Below, one piece after another: positions 7,647 through 15,491 of a DNA stretch of 33,440 nt. The DNA comes from Phycisphaerae bacterium (GTDB lineage Bacteria > Planctomycetota > Phycisphaerae > UBA1845): positions 1 to 33,440 of the forward strand of contig JAJDDQ010000074.1 of the NCBI GenBank assembly GCA_029260215.1, in the 5' to 3' direction. The notes under the pieces are model-generated. The model was not told where the DNA came from, did not search any database, and saw only the letters and a list, made by a program, of their open reading frames with translations. Made by a program: the position numbers and the translations under genes. Position 1 is the stretch's first letter, and every line of letters starts with the position of its first letter.

Positions 7647-8323
7647 CAGCACTACAAACCATGGACGGCCGTGATGCGGCCTACCGCGAAGAAAACTCCC
7701 TGACGTCAGTTGTCTCGTACCCGCAGCGGTGCTCGTTATGGGGTGACGGCCGGTATCCCGGAAACTGCGACGGCCGTTTGTTCAAGAACTTGGTGTTGAG
7801 GTACGGTGCGAAGGTTGTCGCCGACCCGATGATGGGTTCCGGGACAACGCGAGACGTTGTCGAGGGTCTTAATCGGCATCTTGGGTCGGACATCACGTTC
7901 TGGGGTAACGACCTTCGGCACGGATTCAACCTGTTGAACGAGGACTTGCCGGGCCCGTTCGACTTTGTGTGGCTACATCCGCCGTACTGGAACATCGTAC
8001 GCTACAATGAGGGGAATCCGGCGGACCTGAGCAATCTCGATGATTATGCGAAATTCAGGGCTGCCCTGGAGGTCTGCGTGCTGCGGTGTGCGTGCGCTCT
8101 CATAACGGGCGGCCGGCTCGCGGTGCTTATCGGCGATGTCCGCCGGAGGGGACAATACACGTCAATCATGCGTGACGTTCTCGCGTTGGAAGAGCATATC
8201 GGCGAGTTGCGGTCTGTCGTTATCAAGGCCCAGCACAACTGCCGTTCAGACCGAAAGAGCTATGGCAAGATGGAGGATCTACCCATAAAGCATGAATACT
8301 GCCTCATCTTCAAGAAGAGGTAG
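7643..8323 (+). CDS. DNA methyltransferase (amino-MTase, motif I before IV)
   Basis: A 226-aa S-adenosylmethionine-dependent DNA methylase. The SAM-binding motif DPMMGSGTT is at residues 61-69 and the catalytic motif HPPY at 112-115, a variant of D/N-PPY used for adenine-N6 or cytosine-N4 methylation. In the common N6/N4 methylase family the catalytic motif precedes the GSGTT motif; here the order is reversed, so the protein is circularly permuted relative to that family and any target-recognition region must be C-terminal. The first residue of the catalytic tetrad is His rather than Asp, Asn or Ser. No restriction endonuclease is adjacent, suggesting an orphan methylase of a mobile element. 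GGAGGG lies upstream of the ATG. Confidence 0.8.
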   Translation: MTALQTMDGRDAAYREENSLTSVVSYPQRCSLWGDGRYPGNCDGRLFKNLVLRYGAKVVADPMMGSGTTRDVVEGLNRHLGSDITFWGNDLRHGFNLLNEDLPGPFDFVWLHPPYWNIVRYNEGNPADLSNLDDYAKFRAALEVCVLRCACALITGGRLAVLIGDVRRRGQYTSIMRDVLALEEHIGELRSVVIKAQHNCRSDRKSYGKMEDLPIKHEYCLIFKKR

Positions 8324-8330
8324 AATGGAG

Positions 8331-8370
8331 ACGGTAGCCGATCTACCCGTTGGCTGCCGTCGTTCTCGTT
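8331..8370 (+). terminator. terminator-like hairpin after the methyltransferase
   Basis: ACGGTAGCC (8331-8339) pairs with GGCTGCCGT (8352-8360) through nine pairs including one G-T wobble, with a 12-base loop, followed by a moderately T-rich tail. It starts seven bases after the methyltransferase stop codon. The IS256-family element is inserted immediately after it. Confidence 0.45.
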
Positions 8371-8373
8371 GTC

Positions 8374-8404
8374 GGAATTTCCGGAGATGTCCCATTCGTC
8401 GTTA
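8374..8404 (+). repeat. left terminal inverted repeat of the IS
   Basis: Outer end of the IS256-family element. The first 16 bases differ from the right end at a single position; the match then weakens and recovers at GTCGTTA. Confidence 0.75.
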
Positions 8405-8478
8405 GAAATTGAAGGAGGGGTTCCTGCCTGGGAAGATCCCAGGTGGATATTTTCATGACACATGAAAGGAACCCCCCG

Positions 8479-9723
8479 ATGAAGAAACGTAAGAGTAAGT
8501 CCACGAAGAAGCAAGCAGATTTCCGCCTGGTTGATCCCACCGTGACGCATGCACTAATTCGCGAGCAGTTGCGTCAGGAGCTTCACGCTCGAACGCTCGA
8601 AGCGGCCTACGCGATGTTCGACGAGGAAATCACATCCTTGTGCGGCCCGCGCCACGGCCGCGAGCGCAGTGCCGAAGCGGTTCGAGGAGGGAGCGAAGAG
8701 GGTTCGATCCGATGGGAAGGCAAGCGGATCCCTGTCCGTCGGCCGCGTGCCCGTAATGACAACGGTGAGGTCGCGCTCGAATCGTACTCTGCATTGCGGG
8801 ACTATGATCTGTTCAGCGACGAGAACCAGGCACTGCTGCTCCGTGGTATCTCAACCCGCGACTTCGGCGAGGTGACCCGCAAACTCGACGACGACCTGCC
8901 GTTGAGCAAGTCGTCAGCCAGTCGATCGTTCATCCGCGCCAGCCAGAAGGACCTCGATCTGCTCAACAGTCGTGACCTGGCTGGGGACGAATACTGCGTC
9001 ATCATGATCGATGGCATCCAGAAGGCCGAGACGCACGTCATCACCGCCATGGGCTTCACGACGCAAGGGCAAAAACGCATCCTAGGTTTACGGAGTGGTG
9101 CCAGTGAGAACAGCGACGTCGTCAAGGACCTATTGCAGTCGCTGATCGATCGCAACCTGACGACGACGCATTATGTGCTATTCGTGCTCGATGGCGCCAA
9201 GGCCTTGAGGACGGCCGTCAAGGCTCATTGGAAAGAGCGTGCGGTCGTGCAACGCTGTCAACTCCATAAGATCCGCAACGTGTTGAAGTATCTGGCAAAG
9301 GACCTGCAGCGGACCGTCGAGAGGCGCATGGCCACCGCCTACGCCATGAAGACCTATGATCAGGCGCTGAACGAACTCAAGAAGCTCATGAAGTGGTTGC
9401 GCGATCGCAGCGACCAGGCCGCCAATAGCCTGGCCGAAGGCCTTGAAGAAACGCTGACCGTACATCGCCTCGACCTGCCAGAACTGTTACGCACGACCTT
9501 CCGTAGCACCAATCCGATCGAATCCATGTTCGACAAGGTCAAGACGCGCGGCCGGCGAGTGAAGAACTGGAAAGCAGATAATCAACTGGCACGGTGGTCT
9601 GCATCAGCATTGCGGCTACACGAGAAAAAGTTCAAGCGGATCAAAGGATACCGCCAACTACCGAAGATGATTGTAGAACTCGAGAACTTGGCAAACGTTG
9701 ACAAGAACAAAATGGTTGCGTAA
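8479..9723 (+). CDS. IS256-family (Mutator-type) transposase
   Basis: A 414-aa DDE transposase that cuts and pastes the surrounding element. The catalytic triad can be placed at D178 (MIDGIQ), D238 (VLDGAK) and E348 (TNPIES), with spacing normal for IS256. The conserved CQLHKIRNVLKYL block and the FRSTNPIESMFDKVKTR block are both present. The length is normal and no frameshift or internal stop is seen, so it is probably active or recently active. The ATG at 8479 is preferred to the upstream ATGs because AAAGGA lies about nine bases before it. The N-terminus is Lys-rich. Confidence 0.93.
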   Translation: MKKRKSKSTKKQADFRLVDPTVTHALIREQLRQELHARTLEAAYAMFDEEITSLCGPRHGRERSAEAVRGGSEEGSIRWEGKRIPVRRPRARNDNGEVALESYSALRDYDLFSDENQALLLRGISTRDFGEVTRKLDDDLPLSKSSASRSFIRASQKDLDLLNSRDLAGDEYCVIMIDGIQKAETHVITAMGFTTQGQKRILGLRSGASENSDVVKDLLQSLIDRNLTTTHYVLFVLDGAKALRTAVKAHWKERAVVQRCQLHKIRNVLKYLAKDLQRTVERRMATAYAMKTYDQALNELKKLMKWLRDRSDQAANSLAEGLEETLTVHRLDLPELLRTTFRSTNPIESMFDKVKTRGRRVKNWKADNQLARWSASALRLHEKKFKRIKGYRQLPKMIVELENLANVDKNKMVA

Positions 9724-9747
9724 ATGAACGGGAGCCCCTCGCAGTTT

Positions 9748-9778
9748 TAACGACTTTGGGGGCATCTCCGGAATTTCC
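9748..9778 (-). repeat. right terminal inverted repeat of the IS
   Basis: Outer end of the IS on the downstream side, matching the left end at 25 of 31 positions when reverse-complemented. Confidence 0.75.
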
Positions 9779-9922
9779 TCCGCCGACTTGATTCGCCTCC
9801 GGATACGTTGCACCCGTGTCGGTGGTTAATCAGGAGCGCGAGTATTTCGTAAATGCTTGTCCTTGGCCTGTTTACACGTCTTGCCGTTACAACGCTGTTT
9901 GCAGGCAAGATTGGAGTGAACT

Positions 9923-10579
9923 GTGTCGGAGATTGCGCCAGCGGGCTTCAACCTGACCAAGAGGGACGTGGCAATTCTCGACGCGCTGACCCAGCGGGTT
10001 CGCGCTCTTACGTTGGACCAGGTCGCGACCCACTGGTTCGGAGCGACCACGTCGCCGCGCAAAAATGCCCGTCGAAGGCTGCGGGCGCTCGAAGCTGCGG
10101 AGCTTGTTGAAATCTTCAGCATGGCTGCGCGTCCGATTCCGGACTTACCGCTCCCCATCGTGGCATGGAAACCCGGCGACAATGTGCCCGAGTTCGAGAA
10201 AGTCTCGTACCGGCTCGTCGCCAGATGGCGGCTGCCAGCTGTGGAGACGGTGTTGGTGATTGCCAGCCGACAGGCTGGAATCTGGCTCGGCGGCTACGGT
10301 GGGCGTCGCCCACGGCGAAGTGAAACGAGTCACGATATCGCCATGGGTGCGTTATACTTACGATGGCTATCCGGCGCTTCAAGCGAGTCTGGAACATGGA
10401 TTTCTGAAGCAAGGCTAACGAAGATGGGCTTCGGCGACCACCGTATGCTCCCAGACGCCGTTGTCGAATTCGACAAGCATCGCAAGGCGATTGAATTCGG
10501 TGGTGCTTACAAAGCTGAGAAATTGCGGATGTTTCACAAATTCTGTGCAGATGAGGATCTTCCCTATGAGCTCTGGTAA
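9923..10579 (+). CDS. replication-relaxation-like protein (winged helix plus nuclease-like core)
   Basis: A 218-aa protein. Residues 10-65 look like a winged helix (LTKRDVAILDALTQRVRALTLDQVATHWF, then ARRRLRALEAAELVEIF). The C-terminal part carries PDAVVEF and, a few residues later, KAIEFGG followed by a basic helix, resembling the PD-(D/E)-x-G pattern of the replication-relaxation family found next to coupling ATPases on plasmids. By that relationship it may help prepare DNA for replication or transfer. The start is a GTG with TTGGAG well placed upstream. It overlaps the next gene by 14 bases. It is the first gene after the IS and opens the three-gene transfer-like operon. Confidence 0.7.
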   Translation: MSEIAPAGFNLTKRDVAILDALTQRVRALTLDQVATHWFGATTSPRKNARRRLRALEAAELVEIFSMAARPIPDLPLPIVAWKPGDNVPEFEKVSYRLVARWRLPAVETVLVIASRQAGIWLGGYGGRRPRRSETSHDIAMGALYLRWLSGASSESGTWISEARLTKMGFGDHRMLPDAVVEFDKHRKAIEFGGAYKAEKLRMFHKFCADEDLPYELW

Positions 10580-11276
10580 CTTGTCCGAGCGTGATCGCCA
10601 GATCCTCTTGCATCTCACTCGGTATCGACTCGCCTTTAAGGAAGTGCTTAGCGTCCTTTTCTTCGAGGGCAGGGATCCGCAAAAAGTTCTGGACCGCCTC
10701 CGCCAGGATGAGTACGTGGCGGTCACGAAGGGCGTAGCGAAAAACCGAAGCACGTATTGTCCGCTCCGCAAGGCTGTCCATGCGATCGGGTCCAAGTCCC
10801 GGCGCGCCGACACGCTGGGGCCCGAGGCGCTGTCGGCACACCTGGCGGTTTACGGCTTCTGTTTCCTCCTCGGCCGGCCTCGCATCCGGCTCGAAATCTC
10901 CGAACTCCGAACGATGTTCGACCACACTCCGCCACGAGGTAGATTTCATTGCCTCGAACGGAGTTCCAAAGCTACGTGCCTGTATCACGTCTACGTCCCG
11001 GGACCATCGACGAAACCAGCCGACGTGACCGCGAGAACTCGGCAGCATGTCGCTGAAGTTTCAAAATCACCGGAGATTCGCCGTTGGCTAAAATATGGGG
11101 CGTATTCGCATGCGATCATTGTTGATGTGCCTACACGGGCCGAAGCGATAGAGACGGCGCTTCGCGGTACGACGTCTGCCGACGATAGGCATAGTGTCTA
11201 CGAGGCCGGCAACTGCTGTGTCGCTCATGTGCCAGGGCCGATGAACCTGGAGGAGGCATTGCGTAGTGTCGCGTAA
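10566..11276 (+). CDS. winged-helix protein of the transfer operon, unknown
   Basis: A 236-aa protein. It begins with a winged-helix-like segment (LSERDRQILLHLTRYRLAFKEVLSVLFFEGRDPQKVLDRLRQDEYVAV), parallel to the first domain of the preceding gene, so the two may be diverged paralogues. The middle and C-terminal parts are not recognised; a conserved-looking block, CCVAHVPGPMNLEEAL, closes the protein. The ATG at 10566 is chosen because GAGGA lies nine bases upstream and it overlaps the preceding stop; a longer frame upstream lacks signals. The overlap at both ends implies translational coupling with the coupling ATPase. Confidence 0.7.
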   Translation: MSSGNLSERDRQILLHLTRYRLAFKEVLSVLFFEGRDPQKVLDRLRQDEYVAVTKGVAKNRSTYCPLRKAVHAIGSKSRRADTLGPEALSAHLAVYGFCFLLGRPRIRLEISELRTMFDHTPPRGRFHCLERSSKATCLYHVYVPGPSTKPADVTARTRQHVAEVSKSPEIRRWLKYGAYSHAIIVDVPTRAEAIETALRGTTSADDRHSVYEAGNCCVAHVPGPMNLEEALRSVA

Positions 11277-13359
11277 GAAAAAGAAGGAATTTGACCTGTC
11301 CGGGATGAAGAAGCTACTGCGGCAGTCTCCTCGACTCGACTTTGAAAACATGACGAAGTATGGGCCCGGTCTGCCGCTTTCCCACGTGCCCAGCGCCGAC
11401 ATGCCACCACTCGACATCGAGCGCGATTGGCAAGAGATGGGTGAACGGGCATGGCATGTTCTCGAACGCCGTCGAATGCGCGACATCTTATCGTGTGACG
11501 ATGATGGCCAGCCAAGTGAATTCTCGCGCTACCTGGAATTGCTCCGCCGGTCGTCACCCCGGTATCGTGACGAGATCTTCATCGGGATCGAGCCGCATTC
11601 CTCCAGGCCGGTTTTCGTTCCGCGCCAAGTATTTGAACGGCATGCCTATGTTCTGGGCGGCTCCGGTTCGGGAAAAACATCCCACGCCGTGACTCAGATT
11701 CTTTTTCAGCTCAGTGAGTGCTCTGTCGGCACAAGAGGACAGCGTGATCGCCCACCGATACTGATCATCGACCTGAAGCAGAACGGTGACCGCTACCTCC
11801 GTGCCGTCGCCGAGATGCTCGCCCGGGAGCGCGAACAAGATCTGAAGTTTTTCTCCAACGACCCTGATTACGAGAGCCTATACTTCGACCCGCTCTACAA
11901 TCTCCGGCACGTCAGATACCCGATCAAGATGTTGGAAACGCTCATGAAGGCTTTCTCCCTCATCTACCCGGAGGGATACGGGTCCGATTTCTTCACCGCC
12001 GAACAGCGCACGCAACTGATGGAAATCTTGTACGCTGATCAGCGCCCTACGAACATGGACCAACTGATTGAGTTCATTCGCAAGGCAGTACGTGGCAAGG
12101 ACGGCAACGCAGATGCCAGAGGCCTTTACAGCGCGTTGGCCGCGCTGAAGCCTGCGCTTCATATCCACACCGACGGGTCACCAATCGACGATGCCGAACG
12201 CATCGATTTTGAACGTTTCTTCGAGGAATCAGAAGTCCTATACGTGCATCTCGATTCACGCGCCCTTGGATTGCTTTCGCGTGACGTCGGTAAGTTGCTC
12301 CTGTTCTCGCTTCTCGAAACAGCATCGCAGCGGGAGAAACAGGGGCGCAAGACTCAGGCCTTCGTAGTCATCGACGAGTTTCATAGGCTTGCGGCACGCA
12401 ACATCGTTGAAATGCTCGAAGACGCCCGGTCTGCTGGGATAGGTTTTGTTCTATCGCACCAATCGTCCAGTTCGCTGAAGACGCGTGATGCTGACCTGTA
12501 TGGTACGCTGTTTGAGAACTGTAGCTTCAAGCAGTGCCTGACCGTTGAAGACCCACGCGTAATCGAGCTGTTGCGCGAGATTTCAGGAATGAAAACGGAG
12601 TTTCGTCAAAGCCACAGCAAAAGCACGACACACGGCCGTTCGGATAGCACTGGCTTGAGTTCGGCGGCGAGCCAGTCCAAAACAGTCAGCGATGGTTTCA
12701 CGTCTGGGCCACTCGGCGATTCAGAGAGCCACGGTCGGGCGTGGAGCAGAGGATCAACTGGCGGATCGTCCCTATCGCATACAGAGATGGAAAGCACCTC
12801 GAGGTCGATGACCCTAAAGGAAGACAAAGTAGCGGGATTGACACCGGAGATGATCACTACGGTGAACGACGTGAATCTCATGTCCTTGGTACATGTCAAA
12901 GGCGCAGGAGACCGTTGTCTTTCACCGACAGGCGGCATACCGACGTTGGTTCAAGGTCTGTATCCGTTTACGGAAACGACCGCCCAAGGACTCGAAAAAC
13001 GCCCCTGGGCCCTCAAACCGCAGGAACGATTGGACGAGTCCCTGAAGCCAGAACAGCCGCGCAAAGCGTCGGCGCCACCACGTGATGCTCAGGCACGCAA
13101 GACCCCGGGTTGGAATGAGGGTGAAAAACGCAGCATCGAGAAACGTATCAAGGCTCTGGCCGCGCAGCTTGATGACCAGATATTCCCGGAACCGCTCTCA
13201 GCGGAGCAACTTGCCCGCCGGCATCGTACCAAGATCAAACGGGTGCTAGAGATGGCCAAGGAACTTGGTATCGCGATCGCCGACCGTCAGTGCGCACTTT
13301 CCGGTCACGATTGCAAGCGGTTGGAAGCAAGGCTTGGGGAAGAGGCGACCACCTCATAA
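11266..13359 (+). CDS. VirD4/TraG- or HerA-like DNA-translocating ATPase
   Basis: A 697-aa FtsK/HerA-fold ATPase, likely the coupling protein that binds DNA-protein complexes and drives DNA transfer. Walker A is GGSGSGKT (about residues 131-138), Walker B is VVIDEFHRL (about 367-375), and an arginine/sensor block (FVLSHQSSSSLKT) follows. A Ser/Gly-rich segment of about 65 residues (about 445-510) is a low-complexity insert typical of these proteins. No N-terminal membrane helices are seen, unlike classical VirD4, so it would need a separate membrane anchor. The C-terminal part has a basic helix and a possible helix-turn-helix. GTG start overlapping the previous gene, with GGAGGAGG upstream. 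No relaxase is in the window. Confidence 0.85.
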   Translation: MSRKKKKEFDLSGMKKLLRQSPRLDFENMTKYGPGLPLSHVPSADMPPLDIERDWQEMGERAWHVLERRRMRDILSCDDDGQPSEFSRYLELLRRSSPRYRDEIFIGIEPHSSRPVFVPRQVFERHAYVLGGSGSGKTSHAVTQILFQLSECSVGTRGQRDRPPILIIDLKQNGDRYLRAVAEMLAREREQDLKFFSNDPDYESLYFDPLYNLRHVRYPIKMLETLMKAFSLIYPEGYGSDFFTAEQRTQLMEILYADQRPTNMDQLIEFIRKAVRGKDGNADARGLYSALAALKPALHIHTDGSPIDDAERIDFERFFEESEVLYVHLDSRALGLLSRDVGKLLLFSLLETASQREKQGRKTQAFVVIDEFHRLAARNIVEMLEDARSAGIGFVLSHQSSSSLKTRDADLYGTLFENCSFKQCLTVEDPRVIELLREISGMKTEFRQSHSKSTTHGRSDSTGLSSAASQSKTVSDGFTSGPLGDSESHGRAWSRGSTGGSSLSHTEMESTSRSMTLKEDKVAGLTPEMITTVNDVNLMSLVHVKGAGDRCLSPTGGIPTLVQGLYPFTETTAQGLEKRPWALKPQERLDESLKPEQPRKASAPPRDAQARKTPGWNEGEKRSIEKRIKALAAQLDDQIFPEPLSAEQLARRHRTKIKRVLEMAKELGIAIADRQCALSGHDCKRLEARLGEEATTS

Positions 13360-13362
13360 GAC

Positions 13363-13396
13363 AACAGGTCCCAGCGGGACCTGTTATCTGTTTATT
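13363..13396 (+). terminator. intrinsic terminator of the transfer-like operon
   Basis: AACAGGTCCC (13363-13372) and GGGACCTGTT (13376-13385) form a perfect 10-bp stem with a 3-base loop, followed by a short T-rich tail. It starts three bases after the stop codon of the coupling ATPase. Confidence 0.75.
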
Positions 13397-13544
13397 GGCG
13401 TGCGGCTCGGTGTATCCACTCGTCCCGAACGTCGCCGATGGTCATGTTTTCCAATCGTCTGACCAATTTGGCGGGCACGCATTGTCTACAAACAGCGTTT
13501 CGCCCGTAGCCTATCGCGGATGAGATGCCGTGGCAAGCTTGTTC

Positions 13545-13579
13545 TTCTTTTGATTTTGAAAATGTGCTACCGTCGGACC
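13545..13579 (+). promoter_or_regulatory. leaderless-type promoter
   Basis: An extended -10 element TG-C-TACCGT (13565-13573) lies exactly six bases before the ATG at 13580, with a weak TTCTTT -35 box 17 bp further upstream. The arrangement matches those at 4337 and 17937 and predicts an mRNA that starts at the initiation codon. Confidence 0.55.
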
Positions 13580-13714
13580 ATGCGTGATAAACAAATCAGA
13601 ATTCTTCAGGATATCATCTTGGGCGACAAGATTGCCCCCGCGATCTCCCGAACGCAGAGGCTGCGAATGTTCCTACTCGGCGTGGGCCTGGCGGTGGCAT
13701 ACGCCATCGGCTAG
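13580..13714 (+). CDS. tiny single-pass membrane protein
   Basis: A 44-aa protein: a charged N-terminal half (RDKQIRILQDIILGDKIAPAIS) followed by a C-terminal hydrophobic helix (about residues 28-43). It has the same plan as the 49-aa protein at 4349, although the sequences are not clearly related, and its promoter has the same leaderless layout. The ATG at 13580 is set by that promoter; no Shine-Dalgarno sequence precedes it. It is convergent with the gene ending at 13774, which is separated from it by a terminator reading leftward. Function unknown. Confidence 0.5.
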   Translation: MRDKQIRILQDIILGDKIAPAISRTQRLRMFLLGVGLAVAYAIG

Positions 13715-13727
13715 GTCGTACTTCGTC

Positions 13728-13758
13728 AAAAAAAAGAAGGCTGCCGGATGGCAGCCTT
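13728..13758 (-). terminator. intrinsic terminator, leftward
   Basis: AAGGCTGCC (13737-13745) and GGCAGCCTT (13750-13758) form a perfect 9-bp stem with a GGAT loop. Read on the minus strand it is followed at once by a run of eight T (plus-strand A run at 13728-13735), the textbook layout. It ends the gene at 13774-14106. Confidence 0.85.
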
Positions 13759-13773
13759 TGGGAACTGAGCTTG

Positions 13774-14106
13774 CTAAGAGCTAGCCCCCACAATCTGGGA
13801 GAGTAGCTGAGCAAATCTGATCGCAAGGACGGCAAGGCCGAACCCTACGAGGGCGTAGAAGACGTTGTTCCAGAACTTCGACTCCCGGACCTGATCAAGC
13901 TTGCCCAGTATGATCGAAGCGCTCGGCAACCCACCATTTCCTTCCGCCGGCAGGATAAAGGTGTACCCACCTTCATCGAGTACCACCGCTTCCTGCAAAC
14001 GTGGACAAAAAATGGTGATCGAACCAACTGAGCGCCAGACCACTTTCCCATCTGCACCTTGATGAACCAGCCGTGATTTCAGTTCAGCAATTTTCTTTTC
14101 TTCCAT
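13774..14106 (-). CDS. small protein with C-terminal membrane anchor
   Basis: A 110-aa protein. The first 80 residues are soluble, with a predicted beta-rich core (KVVWRSVGSITIFCPRLQEAVVLDEGGYTFILP). A hydrophobic helix at about residues 84-101 (NVFYALVGFGLAVLAIRF) suggests a tail-anchored inner membrane protein. Family unknown. An ATG four codons upstream is possible, but its second codon region forms the GGAGGAA ribosome site for the ATG at 14106. Its transcript ends at the strong leftward terminator 16 bp after the stop codon. It is divergent from the J-domain operon. Confidence 0.65.
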   Translation of the reverse strand: MEEKKIAELKSRLVHQGADGKVVWRSVGSITIFCPRLQEAVVLDEGGYTFILPAEGNGGLPSASIILGKLDQVRESKFWNNVFYALVGFGLAVLAIRFAQLLSQIVGASS

Positions 14107-14297
14107 AAGTTCCTCCATGAGGTTGTTAGCTTTACCTCCGGAGTGTTTTCACACGCCGGCGAGATGGAGGAGTCCATCTCTGGTCGCCACCCGAATGGAC
14201 GGCGAACAGAAACGACGGAGCTGAACGGCTGGTTTTCAAAGAGCAGGCCCGCAGATTTTCAGATCCAAGCGAGCAATCAGGATCCGACGTTCACGTG

Positions 14298-14329
14298 TTG
14301 CAGGGCGAACAAGTCGCGCGTGCTACAAT
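14298..14329 (+). promoter_or_regulatory. extended -10 promoter, distal
   Basis: TG-C-TACAAT at 14321-14329 differs from the ideal extended -10 (TGnTATAAT) at one base. TTGCAG lies upstream at 14298-14303, but the 20-bp spacer is long. Transcription would start about 14336 and run through a short hairpin toward the J-domain gene at 14490. Confidence 0.5.
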
Positions 14330-14450
14330 GAGCGTCTCTCTCAGCACAAAGCCCTGAGAGCGCGGCGAAAAAAACGGGGTCAAATTGTCTGCTTCTGTAT
14401 TCTACCCGCGCCGAGCGGCTCCGGCTAGAATTACGGCAACCTTTTTGGCC

Positions 14451-14459
14451 TGTTAAGAT
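14451..14459 (+). promoter_or_regulatory. extended -10 promoter, proximal
   Basis: TG-T-TAAGAT at 14451-14459 fits the extended -10 pattern, with a poor -35 match (TTACGG) 17 bp upstream. It would give a leader of about 24 bases before the ATG at 14490. Confidence 0.4.
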
Positions 14460-14489
14460 AGGCAAGGCAGCACCGGAAGACCAAGATCG

Positions 14490-15479
14490 ATGGGCGAGCA
14501 CGCGACGCTATTCCGAATCCTAGAAGTCGAGCCAGATGCCACGGACGATGACGTCCGCGATGCGTGGGCCGTGCATCTTCAACGTGCCGGCGACTACGAC
14601 AGCATTCCGCAAGACGTACGCGACGCTTACCGAATGCTGCAGGATGCCAACCGTCGAAGCGCGTACCGGGAATTGTTGGAAGCGTGCCGGAAGGGTATCC
14701 CGGTCCCAGTACCGGATGGGGATTTCGCCGCCTTTCGGGTGCTCTGCAACAACGCCCAGGTCGGCATTTTTCCCGACCCGAAGATTCGGGATACATATCA
14801 CATCCGCCTTCCCGGTCAGCCGCCCCCCTTATCGAGCCCCGAGGCACGGGACCCCGCCCAGCCGACGACATTTTGGCGCCAGTTGAAACGGGTGTTCATT
14901 TTTGTTGTGTCGTTCAAGGCCTATCGCGGCACCACCCTTGGGCAAAAGCTCGGCTACACGGTGCTTTACTTGATTGTCATTTGCGCTGGTGCCTACGGTG
15001 CCCGTTGGTCAGCCGATTGGGTCGAGGAAAGTAAAGAGCGCAGGCTAGAACGCGATATTCGGAGCCTTCATTCCGCCGCCGTAAAGGAATTGCCTGCGCT
15101 GCACGGGGACGCCGCAGAATTCACCCGCGAGTTTGAATCGGTTATTGGCGTACAACTCGACAAGGCCGGAGACCCCGCCACTGCGAAGCCGCGTCGCATC
15201 GATCTTGCCTTAATTGAACATGAGTCCGTCCGTGAAGCCTGGGCCGCGATCGTCAACGCCCGGATTAGCCCCGAACGCTTAAGAGAACATCAGGCCGTTG
15301 TTGACCGAATCGGTTCCAACGTCCAACGTGGAAGTTTTCTCGTCGGTGATCGTGCGTCGCTGCTCGAACTCACTCGCCACCTCGACCGCGACCGCAAAGC
15401 GCTAACCATTCAATCTGGTGACTTAGACCACATTCGGGTCATGCTCGATGCTGCCGAGTTTGGAAACAGTGACGACTGA
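14490..15479 (+). CDS. degenerate J-domain membrane protein
   Basis: A 329-aa protein. Residues 1-65 resemble a J domain (LFRILEVEPDATDDDVRDAWAVHLQRAGDY, then DAYRMLQDANRRSAYRELL), but the catalytic HPD tripeptide that activates DnaK-type chaperones is absent, so it is probably a scaffold rather than an active co-chaperone. After a Pro-rich linker a single transmembrane helix lies at about residues 150-172 (LGYTVLYLIVICAGAYGA). The remaining 150 residues are helical and charged. By the positive-inside rule the J-like part is probably cytoplasmic and the C-terminal part periplasmic. It leads a three-gene operon and the next gene starts 12 bp after its stop. The ribosome site is weak. Confidence 0.65.
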   Translation: MGEHATLFRILEVEPDATDDDVRDAWAVHLQRAGDYDSIPQDVRDAYRMLQDANRRSAYRELLEACRKGIPVPVPDGDFAAFRVLCNNAQVGIFPDPKIRDTYHIRLPGQPPPLSSPEARDPAQPTTFWRQLKRVFIFVVSFKAYRGTTLGQKLGYTVLYLIVICAGAYGARWSADWVEESKERRLERDIRSLHSAAVKELPALHGDAAEFTREFESVIGVQLDKAGDPATAKPRRIDLALIEHESVREAWAAIVNARISPERLREHQAVVDRIGSNVQRGSFLVGDRASLLELTRHLDRDRKALTIQSGDLDHIRVMLDAAEFGNSDD

Positions 15480-15491
15480 GGAGATTTATCG

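Larger units (their letters stand above)
8374..9778 (+). mobile_element. IS256-family insertion sequence, complete
   Basis: A 1405-bp element holding one transposase gene between terminal inverted repeats. The left end (8374-8404) and the reverse complement of the right end (9748-9778) agree at 25 of 31 positions; both open with a GGAA-TTCC block followed by GGAGATG. IS256 elements usually make an 8-9 bp target duplication, but the bases flanking the two ends here (CTCGTTGTC and TCCGCCGAC) do not match, so one flank may have changed by recombination or mutation. It sits in the gap between the methyltransferase and the replication-relaxation gene and interrupts no recognisable gene. Confidence 0.85.
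14119..14489. other. 371-bp divergent control region
   Basis: No gene is supported here. It holds a perfect dyad, GAGATGGA-GGAG-TCCATCTC (14161-14180), an extended -10 promoter near 14321-14329, a short hairpin after that promoter (CTCTCAG with CTGAGAG, about 14338-14360), and a second extended -10 element at 14451-14459 closer to the next gene. A 62-codon frame at 14143 has no ribosome site and an unlikely composition. Confidence 0.5.

Noticed and set aside
14365-14400. Possible dispersed repeat beginning ACGGGGTCAAATTG
   Set aside because: It resembles intergenic repeats I vaguely recall from other genomes, but no second copy was found here and I cannot confirm the memory.
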